Positions 34,641 to 45,232 are shown, counted from the stretch's first letter. The stretch is 64,000 bases of DNA from Corylus avellana (GCF_901000735.1 NC_081545.1:20794100-20858099); one strand, 5' to 3'. Notes: generated by a model not told the origin, from the letters alone. A program made the numbers and translations.

Positions 34641-34729
34641 GAATGAGTTGACCGTTAATCTTGATATGAATTATTCTTCAATGAAACACATAATTAAAAG
34701 CGATGTAAATGGCTACTTTGTTGCCATAC

Positions 34730-34997
34730 CACGTGTTGGTATAATGGTATGTATGAGCATGATAAATTGATAATGGCGCGTTAAGAAAGCAATATATAAT
34801 TAATAAAGGATGTAGGTTTTCCAATGGAACTTTCCTTTCTAGTCTTCGCTATACCTCCAGCCTCCACGTACATGGGCCACCGCGACGCCAAGTCCTCTTT
34901 CTTATACCACGCCACGCGGTACAGCCGCCCTAGCTGCTCCTAGGATCTTCAAGGAAACAACGACTCCTCACCAAATCGATTCTCTTTATCTATAAAA
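34730..34997 (+). promoter_or_regulatory. promoter of CYSTM gene A
   Basis: A CCACGTGTTGG box (CACGTG at 34730-34735) is followed by GGCGCGTTAAGAAAG with CGCGTT at 34777-34782, and by a TATA box TATAAAA at 34991-34997, about 120 bp before the ATG. A TTGACC W-box word is at 34648-34653. CACGTG boxes bind bZIP/bHLH factors (ABRE when ACGTGT), and CGCGTT is a known rapid-stress word bound by CAMTA proteins. The same order is found before all four CYSTM genes. Regulation by stress or ABA is inferred. Confidence 0.65.
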
Positions 34998-35115
34998 CCT
35001 AATCTCTCATTGTTTTCTTCATCTTCATCTTTCATCTTCTCATAATCTGCTGCATATCTTTCTGCTTGCATATACACATCTATATCTTTCCTTGGTTTTT
35101 GAAGAGCTTTCAAAC

Positions 35116-35426
35116 ATGAGTTCAAGTCAGCTTCCTACTTCTGCACAAGGCCCTTATGTAGTGGCTCCACCACCGGTTGGGTATCCTACAAAAGATGCTT
35201 CCGCCTACTCTCAGACTCAGAATCCTCCTCCTCCGGTGGAAACCAAGTCTAGGGGCGATGGCTTCTGGAAGGGATGGTAAGCCCTCTATTTTCTCATATT
35301 TCTCTTCTTTTATTCATTCATTATTTGTTGGATATATTGTGATTTATAATTAATTTGTGTGGTATTTGTTTACTGTGCAGTTGTGCTGCCTTGTGTTGCT
35401 GCTGTGTACTGGACGCATGCTTCTGA
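35116..35426 (+). CDS. CYSTM small cysteine-rich membrane protein, gene A
   Basis: Two exons, 35116-35276 and 35381-35426, with a GTAAGC...GTGCAG intron, encode 68 residues. The N-terminal half is polar and Pro-rich (MSSSQLPTSAQGPYVVAPPPVGYP, then NPPPPVETKSRGDG). The C-terminus, completed by the second exon, is FWKGCCAALCCCCVLDACF. This is the CYSTM module: a Cys-rich tail-anchor segment known in plant, fungal and animal stress-tolerance proteins, which associate with the plasma membrane as dimers. The splice phase restores the Cys codon TG|T, and without splicing the Cys module is lost, so the intron is well supported. A TATA box and a CT-rich leader precede the ATG. The protein is identical to gene B. 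The exact in vivo role is unknown. Confidence 0.9.
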
Positions 35427-35766
35427 TGACCAGGATCCATACAATTCCGGAGACTATTCTTCTTGTTTTTCATACACCATTTGGATTGATTCTTTCGATG
35501 TGAAAGTGGACCATGTGATTGGCTTCACTTCATTTTCCCATTGTTTTGTTCTTTTTATCACCCTTGTTATTATTATTACGTAGATAATCAAATTGGTTTA
35601 CTGCTTGGTTTAGATTCTCTCTCTCTCTTAATATCAAATTGGTTTACTGAGCTGTCCGTGTCCGGATAACGATGTCTCCAAATTAACATCAGCTGATGTA
35701 CTTTTTTGAAGCAATCTTCAACATCGTTGATGGTAGATCTAAGTACACAACTATCCAAATCCATTA

Positions 35767-35935
35767 ACTACAAGAAATTCGGGCTTTAAAAACAACAAAA
35801 TTCATCCCTAAAGTCCAAAAAATCGTCGCGGATGCTCCATCTAAAATGCACATTAATGACAACGAAAGCTATCAATGTCGTCACTAATACCACTTTTGTC
35901 CTTGCCGAGAAATAGGCACGTATTGTCGTTGATAC
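35767..35935. repeat. CACTA-like terminal remnant downstream of gene A
   Basis: CTACAAGAAATTCGGGCTTT resembles a second CACTA family start (CACTACAAGAAA...GGGC), with AATGACGACA-type words. The same sequence continues further after gene B (39634-39935), and a related one is at 55413-55620. Confidence 0.45.
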
Positions 35936-36624
35936 CACTACAAAAAACGGGCCATTTATTCACGTGGTAAACAGTATATTTTTTTGGCACGTCAGTAACT
36001 GTTGACGTGTCAAAAGTAGAACGTCAACAAATTATTTACTGACGTGTTAAAATCTACCCGTCAATAATTCCTGACGTGTTGATTTCAACACGTCAGCATT
36101 TACTGACGTGTTGTTTTCTACATGTCAGTAAATTTGAGTCAAATTTAATCTAACATTATTTTAAAATTAATAAATAATGTATTTATTATTTACTGACGTG
36201 TCAAATACTAACACGTCAAGAATTGTTGACGTGTTAGTTTGACACGTCAAGAATTGTTGACGTGTCAGTATGACACGTCAAGAATTGTTGATGTGTCAAA
36301 ATCACACGTCAATAATTATTGACGTGTCACTTTGACACGTCAATAATTATTGACGTGCCACTCTAACACGTCATTAATTATTGACGTGTCNNNNNNNNNN
36401 NNNNNNNNNNNNNNNNNNNNNNNNNNNNNNNNNNNNNNNNNNNNNNNNNNNNNNNNNNNNNNNNNNNNNNNNNNNNNNNNNNNNNNNNNNAATGTTGACG
36501 TGTGACTTTTAACACGTCAGCAAATAATTTGTTGACGTGCTACTTTTAACACGTCAGCATTTACTGACGTGCCAAAAAAATATTACTGTTTGGCACGTGA
36601 AGAAATGACCTTTTTTTTGTAGTG
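35936..36624. mobile_element. CACTA non-autonomous element at a duplication breakpoint
   Basis: Starts CACTACAAAAAACGGG and ends TTTTTTTTGTAGTG. Packed with TGACGTGTCA, TGACGTGTTA and inverse repeats on both sides of a 100-N gap. The flanks differ (TAC before, TCA after), and the left flank is the CYSTM-A downstream region while the right flank is interior CACTA sequence in reverse orientation. It is therefore a chimeric junction and not a simple insertion. Confidence 0.75.
36391..36490. other. assembly gap (100 N)
   Basis: Inside the CACTA subterminal repeats. Confidence 0.99.
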
Positions 36625-36815
36625 TCAATATGTTTTATATATTTTTAAAAAATTAATATGGCTATCATATTAATATTACTAGACTAATATATATATGCAT
36701 GATAATATCATGTTCAAATTAATATTAATGAAATGGTTGAATTAGATGCATGCATGTGATAATTATATTAATTGGTATACAATATATAAAATGATTATGC
36801 ATGCAATATATATTA
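36625..36815 (-). repeat. inverse copy of CACTA interior
   Basis: The reverse complement of about 32795-32976, recognisable from TCAATATGTTTTATATATTT through GATGCATGCATGTGATAATT. It shows that two related CACTA sequences lie in opposite orientation around CYSTM gene A. Confidence 0.85.
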
Positions 36816-36927
36816 GTCCTCCCTAGGGTTTCTCTGAGAAACAGCTAGAGGCGAGGGGTAAACCTCCTACCGGTGGACGGCAGTGGAGGGTCGGATAGGT
36901 GTCACCGAGGCAATCCAAGAGCAGGAG

Positions 36928-37896
36928 ATGGCGGAGCAACTGGAAAAACTATGTGGAAACATCTCACTCACAGAAGGGGAGAAAGTTGGGATAACCATAA
37001 CTGAAGGGGAGATTGAGGAGACTCGATTTCATGGTGGACGCTGCTTGATTGGGAAACTATGGATGGGGAGAATGGCGAATAAGGAAGCGTTCAAAACAGT
37101 ACTATCCAGAATATGGCGCACACTGGGAGGAGTAATTTTTAAGGAACTGGATGACAATGTATGGCTATTTGAGTTTGAAGATGTGGATGATATGAGGAGA
37201 GTTTTGGAGGGCAGGCCGTGGTCATTTGATAGGCACATTCTTGTACTCAATGAATTCGACGGCAGCACGCCGCCAGCGCAGATGCAATTTACGCACTCCC
37301 CTTTTTGGGTCCAAATACATGACATGCCATTACTATGCATGACTAAAGGAGTAGGGGCCAAGATTGGAGCATCAATGGGGAAACTAGAGGATATAGACCT
37401 GGCTGGAGATGGGGTAGGGTGGGGAAGGTGTCTGCGGCTGCGGGTAATAATTGACTTAACCAAACCTTTGGAGCGGGGGCGTGCCCTCATGCTGGAAGGG
37501 AAGTCTTACTGGGTTACTTGTAGATATGAGAAGCTACCAATGGCCTGCTTCGACTGTGGCCGGATTATTCATGGTGAGAAGGGATGCCCTATTCCACGCA
37601 GCACCAAACTGAATGGGAAGATGGAGAGGAAAGAATGGGGAGTGTGGCTCCGGGCAGATGATGGGCGGAGGAGAGGAGGCGGCGGCCCAGAATTCGGAGC
37701 CGGACGGGGAACAATGAGTAAGACTGGCGACTTGGGGGAGGACGGCGCCGAGAGGTTCCAGAAGGCTGCATCTCTGGAATATTCCGCATTCTCAGCGAAC
37801 CCTAGCCAAAAATCTCGCCCCAATCACGGCACCAGGAGTGAAGACGTTTCTTCTTGCCATAATGGCAGCGTAGAAGGAGCAACTGGAAAAGGAAAG
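36928..37896 (+). pseudogene. LINE ORF1-like protein (DUF4283 plus CCHC zinc knuckle), truncated
   Basis: The first in-frame ATG is at 36928 (MAEQLEKLCGNISLTEGEK). The reading stays open for more than 320 codons to the N gap. A DUF4283-type domain (residues about 15-160: CLIGKLWMGR, LSRIWR, LFEFEDVDDMRRVLEGRPWSFD, HILVLNEFDG, FWVQIHDMPLLCM) is followed by a CCHC knuckle CFDCGRIIHGEKGC (spacing C-x2-C-x4-H-x4-C). This is the ORF1 architecture of plant L1-type LINEs, an RNA-binding protein of the retroelement particle. The C-terminal linker is low-complexity and runs into the gap, and no ORF2 follows. The frame is intact as far as seen, so the copy is younger than the LINE at 9.4-17.7 kb. Confidence 0.8.
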
Positions 37897-37996
37897 NNNN
37901 NNNNNNNNNNNNNNNNNNNNNNNNNNNNNNNNNNNNNNNNNNNNNNNNNNNNNNNNNNNNNNNNNNNNNNNNNNNNNNNNNNNNNNNNNNNNNNNN
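37897..37996. other. assembly gap (100 N)
   Basis: Separates the LINE ORF1 fragment from CACTA 3'-end sequence; the junction is unresolved. Confidence 0.99.
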
Positions 37997-38595
37997 AAAA
38001 ATGTTTTTACGTGGCAACACTGCCATGTCAAAACTTTTTGACATGGCAGTGCTGCCACGGCAAAAAATTCTGACATGGCAATACTGCCACGTCAAAAAAA
38101 AAAAATTTGACGTGGCACTATAGACACATAAAAAATCTGAAATTTTTGACACCACCCATTTTAACGGTTGAAAAACATCAAAACCCGCACGTCAAAAAAT
38201 ATCAGTAAAAAATTCACCCGATTTTTGTAGTGAGTGATCAAAATGCCCAATTTTAAAAAAGCGGTTATAGCGGGCGGTTACATGTTTTACTAATTAACCG
38301 TTAACTGCTAAGTGGTTACGGTTGTAGTTAGTAAAATTTAATAATCGCTAAGACGGGCACAGTTAGCAGTTTTTACCAATAACTATTAACTATAATTGCA
38401 TTGACACCCTACTATAATTGCATTGACACCCTACTGCAAGTTGTTGATTGGTAGGTTGGTAGGTATGTGAAAATTCAAAATTGTGCCGTCACGTAGCTTT
38501 TTTTTCGAATGAGTTGACCGTTAATCTTGATATGAATTATTCTTCAATGAAACACATAATTAAAAGCGATGTAAATGGCTACTTTGTTGCCATAC

Positions 38596-38863
38596 CACGT
38601 GTTGGTATAATGGTATGTATGAGGGTGATAAATTGATAATGGCGCGTTAAGAAAGCAATATATAATTAATAAAGGATGTAGGTTTTCCAATGGAACTTTC
38701 CTTTCTAGTCTTCGCTATACCTCCAGCCTCCACGTACATGGGCCACCGCGACGCCAAGTCCTCTTTCTTATACCACGCCACGCGGTACAGCCGCCCTAGC
38801 TGCTCCTAGGATCTTCAAGGAAACAACGACTCCTCACCAAATCGATTCTCTTTATATATAAAA
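38596..38863 (+). promoter_or_regulatory. promoter of CYSTM gene B
   Basis: CACGTG at 38596-38601, CGCGTT at 38643-38648 and TATATATAAAA at 38853-38863. The TATA region reads TTTATATATAAAACC against TTTATCTATAAAACC in gene A, one of the few differences between the copies. Confidence 0.65.
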
Positions 38864-38981
38864 CCTAATCTCTCATTGTTTTCTTCATCTTCATCTTTCA
38901 TCTTCTCATAATCTGCTGCATATCTTTCTGCTTGCATATACACATCTATATCTTTCCTTGGTTTTTGAAGAGCTTTCAAAC

Positions 38982-39292
38982 ATGAGTTCAAGTCAGCTTC
39001 CTACTTCTGCACAAGGCCCTTATGTAGTGGCTCCACCACCGGTTGGGTATCCTACAAAAGATGCTTCCGCCTACTCTCAGACTCAGAATCCTCCTCCTCC
39101 GGTGGAAACCAAGTCTAGGGGCGATGGCTTCTGGAAGGGATGGTAAGCCCTCTATTTTCTCATATTTCTCTTCTTTTATTCATTCATTATTTGTTGGATA
39201 TATTGTGATTTATAATTAATTTGTGTGGTATTTGTTTACTGTGCAGTTGTGCTGCCTTGTGTTGCTGCTGTGTACTGGACGCATGCTTCTGA
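38982..39292 (+). CDS. CYSTM small cysteine-rich membrane protein, gene B
   Basis: Exons 38982-39142 and 39247-39292 encode a 68-residue protein identical to gene A, ending in the CCAALCCCCVLDACF module. The intron is GTAAGC...GTGCAG, and the split Cys codon is the same. Only a few substitutions separate the whole copies, including non-coding DNA, so the duplication is recent. The 3' flank continues about 1 kb (to about 40430) with similarity to the flank of gene C (46990-47170 and 47700-47790). This shows that the older duplications also carried downstream DNA. Confidence 0.9.
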
Positions 39293-39633
39293 TGACCAGG
39301 ATCCATACAATTCCGGAGACTATTCTTATTGTTTTTCATACACCATTTGGATTGATTCTTTCGATGTGAAAGTGGACCATGTGATTGGCTTCACTTCATT
39401 TTCCTATTGTTTTGTTCTTTTTATCACCCTTGTTATTATTATTACGTAGATAATCAAATTGGTTTACTGCTTGGTTTAGATTCTCTCTCTCTCTTAATAT
39501 CAAATTGGTTTACTGAGCTGTCCGTGTCCGGATAACGATGTCTCCAAATTAACATCAGCTGATGTACTTTTTTGAAGCAATCTTCAACATCGTTGATGGT
39601 AGATCTAAGTACACAACTATCCAAATCCATTAA

Positions 39634-39935
39634 CTACAAGAAATTCGGGCTTTAACAACAACAAAATTCATCCCTAAAGTCCAAAAAATCGTCGCGGATG
39701 CTCCATCTAAAATGCACATTAATGACAACGAAAGCTATCAATGTCGTCGCTAATACCACTTTTGTCCTTGCCGAGAAATAGGCACGTATTGTCGTTGATA
39801 CTAATTAATATTATCATCGACGATAAGGCTTGTTGTTGTTGATATCAAAATTATCAACATGAACAAGCTTTGACGTCATTGATATTAAAATTATCAGTGA
39901 CGAGCAGCCTTGTGGCTGATATTTATGACAATATA
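39634..39935. repeat. CACTA-like terminal remnant downstream of gene B
   Basis: ACTACAAGAAATTCGGGCTTT start, with recurring ATCAACGACGA/TATCAGTGACGA words. No transposase and no right end. Part of it is duplicated after gene A. Confidence 0.45.
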
Positions 39936-39939
39936 TATT

Positions 39940-40683
39940 TTTTAGAATATTACTTTTGAGAAATATGAGAAATATGTATATAGACATAATTAACTAGTAG
40001 CATTTTGTGCTCATTATATAATTCGATCATTACATGGTAATATTAATGCATCATTACAACAAAACATGTGCTCCAACCAAATAGCGTCATTGCATAGAAA
40101 ATTCATCACAAACATTGTTTCTAAACAAAAACATGCGAATATATACCATACAAAAACACACTCATATCATTACAAAAGCACTCTCATTAGAAAGATGGAG
40201 AAGTTCTAACAATTGTACTTGTGTTGATGACCCAATGAGACCTCGAGGCACAACAAAATGTATCTTATTTTGCCCAGCATATAAAAACACTATTATGTAA
40301 TATATTGTTGTGCGTCTTCTCTCCCCATCCGGGACAAACCTCAGTAAATTGATTTATCTTTTAAACACAATACCAAAGAATAAAGTCTCAAATGAGGCAC
40401 TGACATATATACAATAGTCACCGAACATTAATTCTACTAGTTAAGCCAAACTTTCAATCCTTGTTGACCGAACTATCGATCTTGAAGCCGAACATTTGAT
40501 CCTTATTGACCAGACAATCGACCGTGACACAAAATGTTCGATGAAGGCTACAATCTACATGATTATGATTTTTATTACTTAATTAATTAGGTTCAACGTG
40601 CAAGATTAGGATTTCTAATATGACAGTGCCTGACTTTATTTTGTGTATCGTAGAAACTTATAAGAGGTTGAGATAGCTAAGAG
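39940..40683. other. 3' flank of CYSTM gene B, no gene
   Basis: AT-rich. Parts (39985-40210 and 40345-40415) match the 3' flank of CYSTM gene C, so this is ancestral duplicated DNA. The small ORF 40115-40300 shows no family resemblance. Confidence 0.5.
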
Positions 40684-41193
40684 TAGGGCTGGCAATTTTG
40701 ACACGACCCGACAATCCGACACGAACACAATATGAAATTAGCGAATTTGGGTTTACATTAAACGGGTTTGGGTCATAAACAAGTCGACCCGTTTATAAGT
40801 ATTTGGCGAGTCGTGTCACGGGTCGACCCGCGGGTGACCCGTTAACTTTTTTTTTTTTTTTAAGCCTACAAGAAAAACCGAAAAAGTGAAAAACGCATAG
40901 TCAATTAGTCAATCTCCTCCAAGCTCTAGAGTATTACCTATAAAGTAATCACTACAAAAAAAAAGGACATTTTCTGACGTGGCTACAGTACCTACTTTGT
41001 TGCCACGTCAAAAAATTTCTGACGTGCAAATTTTAAAACGTCAAAATTTTTTTTTTTCTGACGTGTCTGTTCAGACACGTCCGAAAATTCTGATGTTTTA
41101 GATGTTGGAGCGTCAGAAAAATATTACAAATTTGAAAATTTAAAAAATGATATAATTTCTGACGTTGCAAAATTTGCCACGTCAGAAAATTTC

Positions 41194-41432
41194 NNNNNNN
41201 NNNNNNNNNNNNNNNNNNNNNNNNNNNNNNNNNNNNNNNNNNNNNNNNNNNNNNNNNNNNNNNNNNNNNNNNNNNNNNNNNNNNNNNNNNNNNNNNNNNN
41301 NNNNNNNNNNNNNNNNNNNNNNNNNNNNNNNNNNNNNNNNNNNNNNNNNNNNNNNNNNNNNNNNNNNNNNNNNNNNNNNNNNNNNNNNNNNNNNNNNNNN
41401 NNNNNNNNNNNNNNNNNNNNNNNNNNNNNNNN
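41194..41432. other. assembly gap (239 N)
   Basis: Inside the CACTA. Unlike the 100-N gaps its length may be an estimate. Confidence 0.99.
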
Positions 41433-42030
41433 TATATATATATAATCAGATATGTATATTTATAAATATAAACTAATATATATATATATATTAGTTTTCT
41501 GACGTGCCAATTTCTGACGTGTGACACGTGGCACGTCAGAAAACTACTTTAAAAAAAAACTAATATATATATTAGTTTTCTGACGTGTGACACGTGGCAC
41601 GTCAGAAAACTACTTAAAAAAAAAAACTAATATATATATGGGGAAAATTTCTGACGTGCTAAATATTGCACGTCAGGAAAAGGAAAAATTTCTAAAAAGA
41701 CCGAAATTTTGAAATTTTTCCCCCTCCTTATTTTCCCTCCACTTTTTTTTCTCTTTTTATTCTTTCCTCCTCACTTATTTTTCCCACAGTCTGTCTGTCT
41801 CCTCTCCCTTCTCTCCACGGCAGATGCAAGAAATTAGGCAGAAGAAGGAGAACCAAAAAAAGGAGAAGAGAAGAAGAAAAAGAAAGGGAAAAAAGAAGAA
41901 GAAGAGAACGTGCAGAAGAAAAAGAAAGGGAGATCGAAGAGAAGAAGAAGAGAAGAAAAAAAAAAAAAAAAGAGTAGAGAAGAAGAAGAAGATCGAGGAA
42001 GAAGAAGCTCAAGGAAGAAGAAGAAGTGCA

Positions 42031-42162
42031 CCATCTCTGCAGAGATGGCAGAGATCACCATCTCTGCACCCCATGGTGCAGAGATCGCACATCTCTGCAC
42101 CCCATGGTGCAAAGATGGTGATCTCTGCACACCATAAACACATGTACGTGTTTATGGTGTGC
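42031..42162. repeat. cluster of four hairpins inside CACTA
   Basis: CCATCTCTGCAGAGATGG (42031-42048) is a perfect palindrome. Positions 42048-42070 pair with 42106-42128 at 22 of 23 bases. Within that loop 42075-42085 pairs with 42091-42101. GCACACCATAAACAC at 42127 pairs perfectly over 15 bp with 42148-42162. The word ATCTCTGCACC recurs throughout. The stems could make self-complementary RNA. Confidence 0.85.
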
Positions 42163-43127
42163 ATCACGGCAGGAATTCTCAAAAAAAAAAAAAAAATTAA
42201 ATTAATAAATTTTAAATTCAAAAACAAAATTTCAGAAATTTTTTTTTTTTTAAAAAAATAATTTTTTAATTTTCTGACGTGTGTCAGAACTACCACGTCA
42301 GAAAATTTTCTGACGTGTGAGACAGTAGAACGTCATAAAATTCTGACGTTCTACCCACTGACACGTCAGAAATTTTTTTTTCCTGTCACCTATGTTTCTG
42401 ACAATCAACACGCGTCAGATACGCCACGTCAGAAAATGCTAGTCAGAAAAAAATTGTTTTTTTGTAGTGAATATAAACCTAATAAATGTTTGCTTGACTT
42501 CTTGACTGGGTTAGCATCAAACGACTGCTTCCCATTCATTTATGCCCGGCGGGGGGGGGGAGAATAAAGTGGAGGTGATGGGGGAGAGTCCAGATCCAGA
42601 CTTCCAGGGTCCAGACCCTCTTGCGAGAGTGAAGAGTCCAGACTTCCAGAGTCCAGTCCCCGATCGGCCTCACTCCTCAGTCCTCACACAGCCACGCCCA
42701 CGCCACCACCGCTCCTCTTTCCTTCTCCAACCTTTTCCATTTTTCCTTTCTTTCTCCACTGTTGCTCTCTCTCTCGCCGTCCCTTTTTCTTTCTCCCGCT
42801 CGCCGCTCTCTCTCTCCGCTCATTGCCGCTCTCCCCCTCTCTCTGCTGCGCCACCGACGTCGCACTGCACATTGTGTTCTCAGGTGAAGTTTGCTGTTTG
42901 GGTTTTTTTTTTTTTTTTAGCAGAAGCTGGGTTAACGAGTCTCACGGGTCATGTCGGGTGACTCGTGAAAATACCAGTGTCGTGTCGTGTCGGAGGGTCC
43001 GACCCGTTTATTAAACGGGTCATGTTTGGGTATTGCATAAACGGGTCGCGAGTACCCGCGGGTCATAAACGGGTCGACCCGCGGACCCGTTTTGCTAGCC
43101 ATAGCTAAGAGTGAGGAGACTCACCCG

Positions 43128-43427
43128 AGGTAAGTAAATACTTGCATAATTGTTTTTATTCAAATATACGATATATTCATGAATTGAGTATGTTTTACTT
43201 TTCAAATAATATGTCATGAGCCTACTGTTTTTATAACATGATCGTAACTATTTCAAATGGTATTTGCTCATTGTATGATTTACAATAAATGAACAATATT
43301 TACATTTATTTTTTAATGGGTGCCTGTTGTGGGTGGCCAGCCACCCATAAGATTTTTTATTTTTTATTTTACGTTTGAGAGAAAATTTTTTTAAAATTGT
43401 TTTTTTTTTGGAAAACCCTGTCAATTC
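43128..43427. other. MITE interior with GCCACCC palindrome
   Basis: GGGTGGCCAGCCACCC at 43330-43348 lies within an AT-rich stretch. It belongs with the repeat at 43428-43605, of the same family as 48757-49325. No gene. Confidence 0.45.
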
Positions 43428-43605
43428 TCTCAAGAATAACTATTCCTCTTATTTTTTTTAGAGGAATAGATACTCTTGTATGTAAGGAATTAGTTATTTC
43501 CACGAGAAACTATTCATAGGAATAGACTTCTACCAAACAAAATAATGACTATTTCATCATAATAGACATTCCATTTCAGGGTCTATTATGCAAATCAAAC
43601 GGGGC
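43428..43605. mobile_element. MITE end, family with GAATAGNNATTCC words
   Basis: The segment AAGGAATTAGTTATTTCCA to CATTTCAGGGTCTATT is similar in reverse orientation to 48768-48905. The family has GGAATAG/CTATTCC-rich ends and a GCCACCC centre. Class is uncertain. Confidence 0.55.
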
Positions 43606-43611
43606 CTAATT

Positions 43612-44030
43612 GTTGGGGAAAAAATCTACTATGGGTCCTACTCAAGTAAACTAATTCAAATAAATTACAGTTACATAGAAATCTGCAATAACTTAGCTAC
43701 TTCAGGAGATTATTTCTCAACCACCTTGCATTATCTCTCAACCACTACCTGAACGTGGACAAACCATGATCTATCAGCCACCATATGAACGTGGAACGTG
43801 TAACGACTGAAAGCAATTACATAAAATCCTATATAAGGGACGCAACACATTAGGTAAAGGGATCGATCAAATCCTTTCTCAACAACCCTTAGCTCATGCT
43901 ATATTTTGATTACACATAAGTGTTAACTTAAGCATCGGAGTGTTACGAGCTTAATTGATCAAACACCACAGGCTTAATTGATCAAACAACATAACATATA
44001 AATAAGGGTAGTTCGAGAAACCCTAATGCC
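43612..44030. mobile_element. LTR-like fragment
   Basis: TGTTGGGGAAAAAATCTAC start, CCTATATAAGGGACGCAAC as a TATA-type promoter, and TTAACTTAAGCATCGGAGTG, a phrase common in the R/U5 part of plant gypsy LTRs (ACTTGAGCGTCGGAGTG). There is no matching second LTR and no clear right end. Confidence 0.5.
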
Positions 44031-44102
44031 TTCCAATTCAACTCAAGAGCTGAATATTATTAATATTTGCTTAATTTCATTAATAAACATGGTCTCTTTA
44101 AA

Positions 44103-44800
44103 TAGAGATTTTTAGCATCTTCAGCAGCTTAGTTAAAAGACCAATATTAGTTATATTTAGCTATTATTGTTTTTTTTTTTTTTAGCTCCAATAGAGTAGC
44201 TTACCATTAGCTAGAATAGCTACAATATTGCTATAGTGAATTGCAATTTGAAACTATTCACTGTAGCACACTAGATGAATAAAATATTATTTATTTTTCT
44301 TTTGTTTATTGTTTCTTTATTTCACCTCTTTTCACCCAACATCTTTTATTTCTTCTGAACACCTCTTCATCTGCTATGTCTCTCTCTCAAATACAAAATT
44401 TATTCACACAGTTAGATGAAAAAATTGAATGCAAAAAAAATTTATTTCATGGAAACACACGGATGGAAACAAATCAATTGCACTTGGATGAAAAAATTTA
44501 TTTATGTTATTAATTTTAAGAATTAGTATTTGCATGTGAGATGAATGTTCCTCATATGTCTTTATTTTTGTTTTTATGAATGATTTCTATTCTATATATG
44601 TACATGTGTTTTTTTTTTTTTTCCTTTAATTAAGTGTTGGCAATAATATAATAAAAAAAGAATGACAAATTATATTTTAAAGCAAGTGGAGAATGAAATA
44701 AAGAATCTGATAGAGTTTGTAGTGAAAAACAATAGCTAAAGTAAAGAATTGTACTTTTTCACTAAATAAAATACCTATTGCTATTGGAGATGCTCTTACA
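44103..44800. mobile_element. MITE-like repeat with AGCATCTxCA ends
   Basis: The left side TTTAGCATCTTCAGCAGCTTAG and the right side GCTATTGGAGATGCTCTTA form imperfect inverted ends of the widespread plant GAGCATCTCCAA type. The interior has CTATTGT/ACAATAG words and no ORF of note. Confidence 0.55.
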
Positions 44801-45130
44801 AAACATAATAGATATAAAAAACTAATAAAAATAAACTACTTCTAATTAATGAAAAGATATTATCTTTAATGATAACGTATAATCTCTAATATTTAAATTA
44901 TAAATATAATTCTATAAAGATAACTTATTATCTCTAAATATTTTAATCCTTCTATTATTAGACTCGTAAGACAGAGTCTCTCTGGTCTTTAAACCGATGA
45001 ATCGTTTGATATTCTCACTATTTCGCTGTATTTCATCGCCGATCATCGCGGATCAAGCAGTACCAAAAACTATACTTCAACACTAAGAAACACCATCAAC
45101 CACCATCAACTTTTGATACATAATTGAAGG
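44801..45130. other. spacer without a gene
   Basis: AT-rich DNA with ATTATCTCTAAATA-like repeats. Similarity to the upstream region of CYSTM gene D starts at about 45130. Confidence 0.5.
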
Positions 45131-45232
45131 GATGGGACAAGGGACAAATGCCAAAAGGATTTCTTGAAAGTTCCGTCATATCTAAAACGTTGAAAAAGTT
45201 GACATGCAAACAAAAAACTTAATAATGTAGTC

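Larger units (their letters stand above)
34181..35935. repeat. segmental duplication, copy A (CACTA end, hAT end, CYSTM gene)
   Basis: Near-identical to 37997-39801, with a few substitutions and a 22-bp extra unit in copy B. It contains the last 200 bp of a CACTA, the right end of the hAT, a copia tail, the promoter and the whole CYSTM gene. Copy A stops exactly where the CACTA terminus at 35936 begins. Confidence 0.9.
37997..39801. repeat. segmental duplication, copy B
   Basis: Matches copy A (34181-35935) almost base for base and continues past the point where copy A is cut by a CACTA start. It includes the CACTA end at 38222-38232, the hAT right end (38260-38430, with TATAATTGCATTGACACCCT repeated once more than in A) and the second CYSTM gene. 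Confidence 0.9.
40950..42469. mobile_element. complete non-autonomous CACTA element
   Basis: Starts CACTACAAAAAAAAAGG and ends TTTTTTTGTAGTG, with an exact 3-bp target duplication AAT (40947-40949 and 42470-42472). Both arms carry TGACGTG subterminal repeats (40976-41190, 41495-41670 and 42275-42435). The interior has no transposase; it has purine-rich sequence (41830-42030) and stacked hairpins (42031-42162). A 239-N gap lies within. Long ORFs called here on either strand come from GAA/TTC repeats and N and are not genes. Confidence 0.9.
40684..43103. mobile_element. hAT-type element with nested CACTA
   Basis: The left end TAGGGCTGGCAA and right end TTGCTAGCCATA form imperfect inverted termini. 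An exact 8-bp duplication GCTAAGAG lies at 40676-40683 and 43104-43111. Subterminal GACCCG/CGGGTC words crowd both ends. The interior contains a complete CACTA (40950-42469) and, at 42690-42870, a CT-rich stretch like a plant 5' UTR. No hAT transposase. Confidence 0.9.

Noticed and set aside
35092..35583. Two separate small ORFs (62 and 74 codons) at each CYSTM gene
   Set aside because: They are unspliced readings. Splicing at GTAAGC...GTGCAG gives the CYSTM protein, and the second ORF is in the wrong frame.
41824..42261. Lys/Arg/Glu-rich ORF of 145 codons
   Set aside because: Produced by a GAA-rich stretch inside a non-autonomous CACTA; ORFs are open on both strands and no domain is seen.
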